In this document: positions 45,701-46,064 of the stretch, piece by piece
Numbering within the stretch: the stretch's first letter is position 1
Layout of the letters: the number at the start of each line of letters is the position of its first letter
Assembly (NCBI RefSeq): GCF_000803065.1
Contig: NZ_JSXI01000028.1
Location: forward strand, 1 to 46,064
DNA length: 46,064 nt
From: Sphingomonas sp. ERG5
GTDB taxonomy: Bacteria > Pseudomonadota > Alphaproteobacteria > Sphingomonadales > Sphingomonadaceae
Direction: 5' to 3'
Notes under the pieces: model-generated
The model's database searches: none
Told to the model about the DNA's origin: nothing
Seen by the model: only the letters and a program-made list of their open reading frames with translations
Made by a program: the position numbers and the translations under genes

Positions 45701-46064
45701 TCATAAGTTCGATCAGTGCGCACCGCGGCGGAGCGATCGATCACCGCGCCGGTGCGCCAGTTGTTAAGAGCGGTGATCGCATCGGCGTCGGTTAGCGAAA
45801 CCAAGGTCGCCGGATCGTATGAGGAAGCGGTATAGACGATCGACGTCTTCTGCTCGCCGGTCGCTTGATAATCGAACCAGCTGACCTTGCCTTCGGCACT
45901 GACCGAATAGATGACATGCCCCGCGGCGTTATAAAGATAGCGTGTGGTTTGCGGCGTGCCCGGGGTGCCGCTGCCGGCGCCATCGGGATCGGGCACGAGA
46001 TAGCGGGTTTCGGTCTGAAGCTCGTTCTTGGCCGTGTAGGTGCGGGTGATCGTGTTGCCGAGCG
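33775..46064 (-). CDS. Giant RHS/YD-repeat toxin, C-terminal part (5' end outside window)
   Basis: At least 4095 codons, open at the right edge (the frame continues to 46062 as LGNTITRTYTAK). The bulk is YD repeats (YNAAGHV, YDGLGRVTS, YDKAGRK and many more), which form a beta-cage. Inserted are three beta-rich modules: 44820-44340, 44318-43830 and 40830-40360, the first two in tandem and like those in the left RHS gene. After the core (YGDFDQSYDPINGLNY) come a LysM domain (about 35940-35790, SGDTLKSVATQLWGDASLWY), a hydrophobic and glycine-rich region (35690-35200; ILLVAVAVAVTLIIRAP, AAVAGSIAGAAITGVIASAV), a linker with DDIVVTTTRLQAAEEKHG, and a tip with HEIVGHREAALAGR then EEAQASIRAARFAPGL (33985-34002 and below). 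The tip is probably the toxin; the order LysM, hydrophobic region, tip suggests wall binding then membrane passage, which is inference. Confidence 0.93.
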   Translation of the reverse strand, partial: LGNTITRTYTAKNELQTETRYLVPDPDGAGSGTPGTPQTTRYLYNAAGHVIYSVSAEGKVSWFDYQATGEQKTSIVYTASSYDPATLVSLTDADAITALNNWRTGAVIDRSAAVRTDRTYDDVRGTLTSEISWSKLDSTGAFITAANSGSEKSETNYLYNAHGELVERKVVINANGDKKTETFSYDGLGRVTSTTDLEGRTTTVAFGDTQQKTTVTFANGSTEVSVYNLAGQLITSTRSASDVSAQVTSYKYDALGRLRIAADPLAVNGTVGHRTFFFYDNVGRRAAEVDADGTLTEYRYNANNGVTSTTTYNTRLQAALLTPASGTPPTSLVDLNGNPTSLTLDAIRPVADPVADRWNWNYYDASQRLIRTIDATGAVTMFAYDGASQLTSTTELATRMTASDLAALKNAAVPANLYTNQNVASFWYTVNATLTPNGTIDGVNAFTLSAINGGQQTIAASYGQQIAVAAGDTLSFTIQFKSGLVSAAMAGFLGTLSSLGDPADSSAEILSGPGTLTRAAGSDFAVSGLSSSTITTVRVTRTFKQAESVSTRLYVGSSYTGQAANDSVVFANPVLTKKAAPANIYPNPNAPSQWNAAQWGSTLVADGTIDGVTAYRMGVQAAGQLAGMWSTTAASVVAGDAVSLTLQLKAGIRDTASIALRGSASDYGVNGDTTAVIVEGPGTLSQIGGGLWIITGLSTTVATKVKMVRTMRQTENLYTVLYVGQFPNGAATANDSIIVANPILTRPVNAPPPLPAADPANDRVSRMFYGADGQLIGTLDAEGYVSKIVYDKAGRKIETIARKTRAGTTTGDFATIFASASTNNAAADNAIDIHNWWLYDARGFLAATIDGEGGLTRFHYTPAGYVDLQTKGQKLDPATLINTPPTLAGLPAAPAGTTLETIGWTRNAFGQALTETRSLTGTVTTTTTYGYDVMRQLISTVTQAGGTDPRTYNQRYDGLGRLTSELSGIGSSVLAALSSPTQAQIDQVYIDYGTTYSYDAANRLTAKRGPKGAETEGARTLYYYTADGDLAYQIDALGDVTEYRYNSFGQRSDTIVYAGKLAAATIASWTGGEMTAAVRNAVTGLASAALDTAVHLDFNIDGTLKQSTDANGSISTFTYNAFGELVGSIVQRDAATIAATRSYDRRGLLKTEIVDAAAGGKAITTSYGYDAFGRAIQLTNANNKITNSEYDRDGRLVKVTDALTNSTSYTYDARDNLVAVTDADGKITRYVYDKAGRKIATIDALGGLSNTTYDADGRVVATRDYLNPISLSGLATEVTQGDAALTTALGNTNAGDRVTRYAYDKDGRLRFEIDGLGHVVEHVYDARGNAIRTVAYDGAIGADGTGLYSAAWIASQVAGLATAPGTRISRAVYDAVGRLTYSIDALGQVTIATYDAKGQLTKQVQVAALYTTAGDPLLSAMNTWATSNANATNDRTTRSLYDRKGQLAYGVDALGYVTRYEYDKLGKLLKQTRYESAQSVNDGTTVDTISITSPAAARVTQFSYDSAGRLETTTDPAGFITKLTLDQMGQILSSTDAFGTSDVSTTAYEYDAVGSVTKETRGSGTAEVVVTTSIYDKLRRLTDRTVAANTIDAATTHWDYDALGRVTKEIRAFGMTEHADTSFAYDALDRLVTQTDARGSVTTRAYDALGQLSSIKQEMETGAADDIVTAYTYDNFGNVWRVTDPRGNASYSYYDKKGRLTLKVDAEGYATGTTYTRFGEIESVTRYENRVVGTPIAGTPPSLTILNRLDNSEFAGLNGWMIGYNPANIVNNGSPFTDVGSGRSYIRSDFTATTAGQVASIATDGKNWFAVTEGARLSVRAGVEGLGAIGTLYLVVNWRTADGTFIGGSVVGTLSGPQSFNTNISGFVTAPAGVVDARFELYMYSSGAGTGSFTLIEPMVSPATSTQTLVPAYAPTGHNATTWFNYDKLGRLVRTTDAENNSEVYTLNAFGDRTQVRNKLGAVITNVYDKRGLLLTTTLPTTAYDNAGNLTSSTVVNRYEYDARGNRTKMVEADNLSYKRTTSYTYDKLDRLVRTTHDAVDVTANDLTTVTNVTPFEELTYDGRGNVIKSLDAAGAVTWSYYDKLDRRIAQVDARGALTVWTYNASGTIESVKAYGTEITMPPGLGGAAPVPVNPTDVRTTTFQYDRNNRITTSVVSGGKTGFWNGSAYVVVADAIITTRTYDAAGNVTSLTGGRQNAALSWYDANGRQIAQVDQEGYLTTFARDADGNVTTEKRFATKITATVTTDTAVGTLAGLAGTSTDDRTTTFEYDLMGRRTSETRLGVAAGTVDAAGGLTTGTANARIEYSYNALGEALSKKEANGDVTTWNYDGMGRQIAELGTAHVNQNGATVQQRTEYSYNGLSDVVRIRVFDANGNSGGEEHIATSSYGAGGRLLSSTDANNNVRSYRYDAGGRVIAELYNRTTTDGTITTIENDAVTYRYDILGRLIYQSIARKAPAASSWTFDLDSTQIRYNAYGEITGRGMNGQWQESYDYDATGHVWRSNAGDGSTRVYLYDKNGNASLTIETSGGTSGVNLAGYTLDNALALVTGSSGIGNSAVAGAVVTIGVFDKRNQQVETRAPFRELNPTESALIRRQVSYNAFGEVATEIDARGLVSNAMPAIIADFTTTYSYNTMGRLVAKQGPAINVTAENGQVSEKVHVTESYAYDLSGRLVAKTDANLHTLTQQLLAGSGHGDDAVLVLKEFHGDGGIFETKYDVFDNARILRNELYSSSLNNATGSDEVRSYDALGNVTKVTHRGGLLSDYYRYDETGRRIFSWNDQFNTNPLAPTIQDITKYDAQGRIVSQTIAAGSNDAVTSSTAFVWDNAHGYWVKTETNSAGLTATEYDDYFGRVLERTDFGQHRSVYSYDNAGRIRSLTNSDGGTVAYSWYNSGKIAMIVSNSENDKAASTATSKYKYDIAGNRVGESHAVVGHTYRWFFNTPVPFATSYQDANVTWDAMNRMVSFTDSGASGSAPVSINYEYDAVGNVRHMVANYRTLDDQGAAASTPTTQDYWYRYDGMNRFVTTMGTLQGARGAGVIVRGLTGSDIVYGKSGLRQSVSRTVERSFKYHFNDVKWSRVPYLSEHREDFIYRDDGQLIQVKAADGLIEDDYPYTPPAITAAPAIAALRSMDVRDALGRSTSHIEYAANGTDEVYRAASDYNYRNELVHQDTTVVRAGDSYRSNTYYDYRAQNGPSSFTGAYMDGAATHSISYNYKNGNPDLADNQSWTGFTWWDTAKVSSTAYQPDTTNGATNDSTYYFDDMGHLASVKIDDDRDRTVTFFNNAEGLIVERNEEDGNSTGDPEEIHYYFNGVRLGDTSNNGTSNIDYVQSIAQRTATSGTGPFAGGATNGTPYGDFDQSYDPINGLNYSAAPSRYTATSGDTLKSVATQLWGDASLWYMLASANGLSDPDAVLVAGQSLIVPAGVYSNSNSASTFRPYNPSEAQGDLSPTAPKPNGNNSCGVVGQILLVAVAVAVTLIIRAPISHFLTGLLAGPGAVATAGSVAAVAGSIAGAAITGVIASAVSQGVGLATGIQQGGFSWKSVALAGISAGVAQGLGEVGFLNNAKGILGTLQDIGRGAAGNAFTQGIAVATGLQHQFSWSGVAVGGAVGGVVGGMNLPDPAGRLLSGTAGAIVGGAVRSLIDGTNFGDNVLAALPDVIGSTIGGIISDKLVSIDKPINLIPDNFWDPVPDSGYAGSGDTGGGYFAGGFFGGGGGDRNLSGNAGDMIWSKNAAAGQTEQAPDDVGTLSSTGPYDKWLSAPSGPLKDGFVFDDIVVTTTRLQAAEEKHGFGWKFFEALGMHKGGVIYNIFNNLDSGGRPIAAYTARVQVERATADAVPRIIRNVGAASGRQLVRYSKWAEVPMGGEVSRVYDYAPEDPVQIATLLANVPESRGMRPVDRGDFVDMGLSALGLAGEAGAALRISSKATKLLEAAEGTLYKVGSGGVRGESALNLAQRAEVDGYLSNFDLRGVTVRNVDHLNLNTAYGHSFEVLQIGSDLVPGNVGLGTLTANSRVSIRGALGHEIVGHREAALAGRTQMIDALEEAQASIRAARFAPGLSSTERVTLLRDGVSRLQTAPGGPIRVRDVRDSLYINQR
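33778..34200 (-). other. C-terminal toxin-like domain with HExxxH...EExxA signature
   Basis: The last about 140 residues of the RHS protein. The motif HEIVGH (nt 34002-33985) followed by EEAQAS about 20 residues on resembles the HELLGH and EECRAE zinc sites of M49 (dipeptidyl peptidase III) metallopeptidases. The spacing is much shorter than in M49 enzymes (about 50 residues), so this is a similarity of motif, not a family assignment. It could be a distinct zinc hydrolase. I do not recognise a named toxin family. Confidence 0.5.
35790..35940 (-). other. LysM domain in the RHS protein
   Basis: About 50 residues (YTATSGDTLKSVATQLWGDA, then SLWYMLASANGLSDPDAVLV, then AGQSLIVPAG) with the LysM pattern: GDTL near the start, a WGD-x-LW segment, and a closing AGQSLIVP. 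LysM binds peptidoglycan or chitin-like glycans, so this part may contact the cell wall. Confidence 0.88.
43830..44820 (-). repeat. Two tandem carbohydrate-binding-like modules in the RHS protein
   Basis: Each is about 160 residues and starts N-[LI]-Y-x-N/P, then TIDGVNAFTLSA or TIDGVTAYRMGV, VAAGDTLSFTIQFKSG or VVAGDAVSLTLQLKAG, and ends NDSVVFANPVLT or NDSIIVANPILT. They are divergent paralogues of each other and of the modules in the left RHS gene (1-694). Confidence 0.8.

Noticed and set aside
35000..45900. A CRISPR-like or other short DNA repeat array in the right RHS gene
   Set aside because: The periodicity is that of diverged YD-repeat codons, with no constant repeat and no spacers.
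33775..45996. A start codon for the right RHS gene at 45996
   Set aside because: It is an internal GTG (Val) with no ribosome binding site; the same frame continues to the window edge with typical RHS sequence.

Overview
The window reads as chromosomal DNA of a GC-rich alphaproteobacterium, most likely a sphingomonad (Sphingomonadaceae). The basis is the reduced flagellar proteins, the style of the giant YD-repeat proteins and the insertion sequence types. This is a judgement from the sequence; no database search was possible.

Layout. (1) Positions 1-1927, minus strand: the N-terminal 642 codons of a giant RHS/YD-repeat protein that leaves the window at its left edge. (2) 2470-3666: an intact IS3-family element of the IS407 type, with 13-bp matching ends and a GGTT target duplication. 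(3) 4030-24936: a compact flagellar gene cluster of two converging operons. The plus-strand operon is fliQ-fliR-flhB-flhA-TPR protein (4030-9359). The minus-strand operon is flgF-flgG-flgA-flgH-flgI-flgB-flgC-fliE-fliF-orf128-fliH-fliI-fliJ-fliK-flgD-flgE-fliM-fliN-fliO-fliP-fliA-TPR protein-small orf (24936 down to 9483). Most junctions overlap or touch. Together they encode the export gate, ATPase complex, MS ring, rod, hook, P and L rings, part of the C ring and a sigma-28-type factor. Flagellin, hook-associated proteins, cap, MotA/MotB, FlgJ, FliL and a recognisable FliG are not in the window. (4) 25427-33316: a nest of insertion sequences. A second IS407-type copy is cut by an IS66-type element, which is cut by an IS3-family element, whose orfA is split by a second IS66-type element with a perfect 8-bp target duplication. 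Both IS66 copies carry an extra gene downstream of tnpC, and the two genes differ. One is an Imm33/DUF2185 immunity-type protein with a lipoprotein signal. (5) 33481-46064, minus strand: the C-terminal part (at least 4095 codons) of a second giant RHS protein. It has carbohydrate-binding-like modules, a LysM domain, a glycine-rich hydrophobic region and a C-terminal tip with an HExxxH...EExxA metallopeptidase-like signature. A 93-residue gene follows directly and is a candidate immunity gene.

How the parts relate. The flagellar genes form one functional unit and are bracketed by direct copies of the same IS and by two RHS genes of one family. The RHS tip with its downstream gene, plus the IS66-borne Imm33-like gene and its unknown counterpart, look like parts of a polymorphic toxin-immunity economy. 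The most unusual observation is that IS66-type transposons here carry immunity-like cargo genes in one fixed slot.
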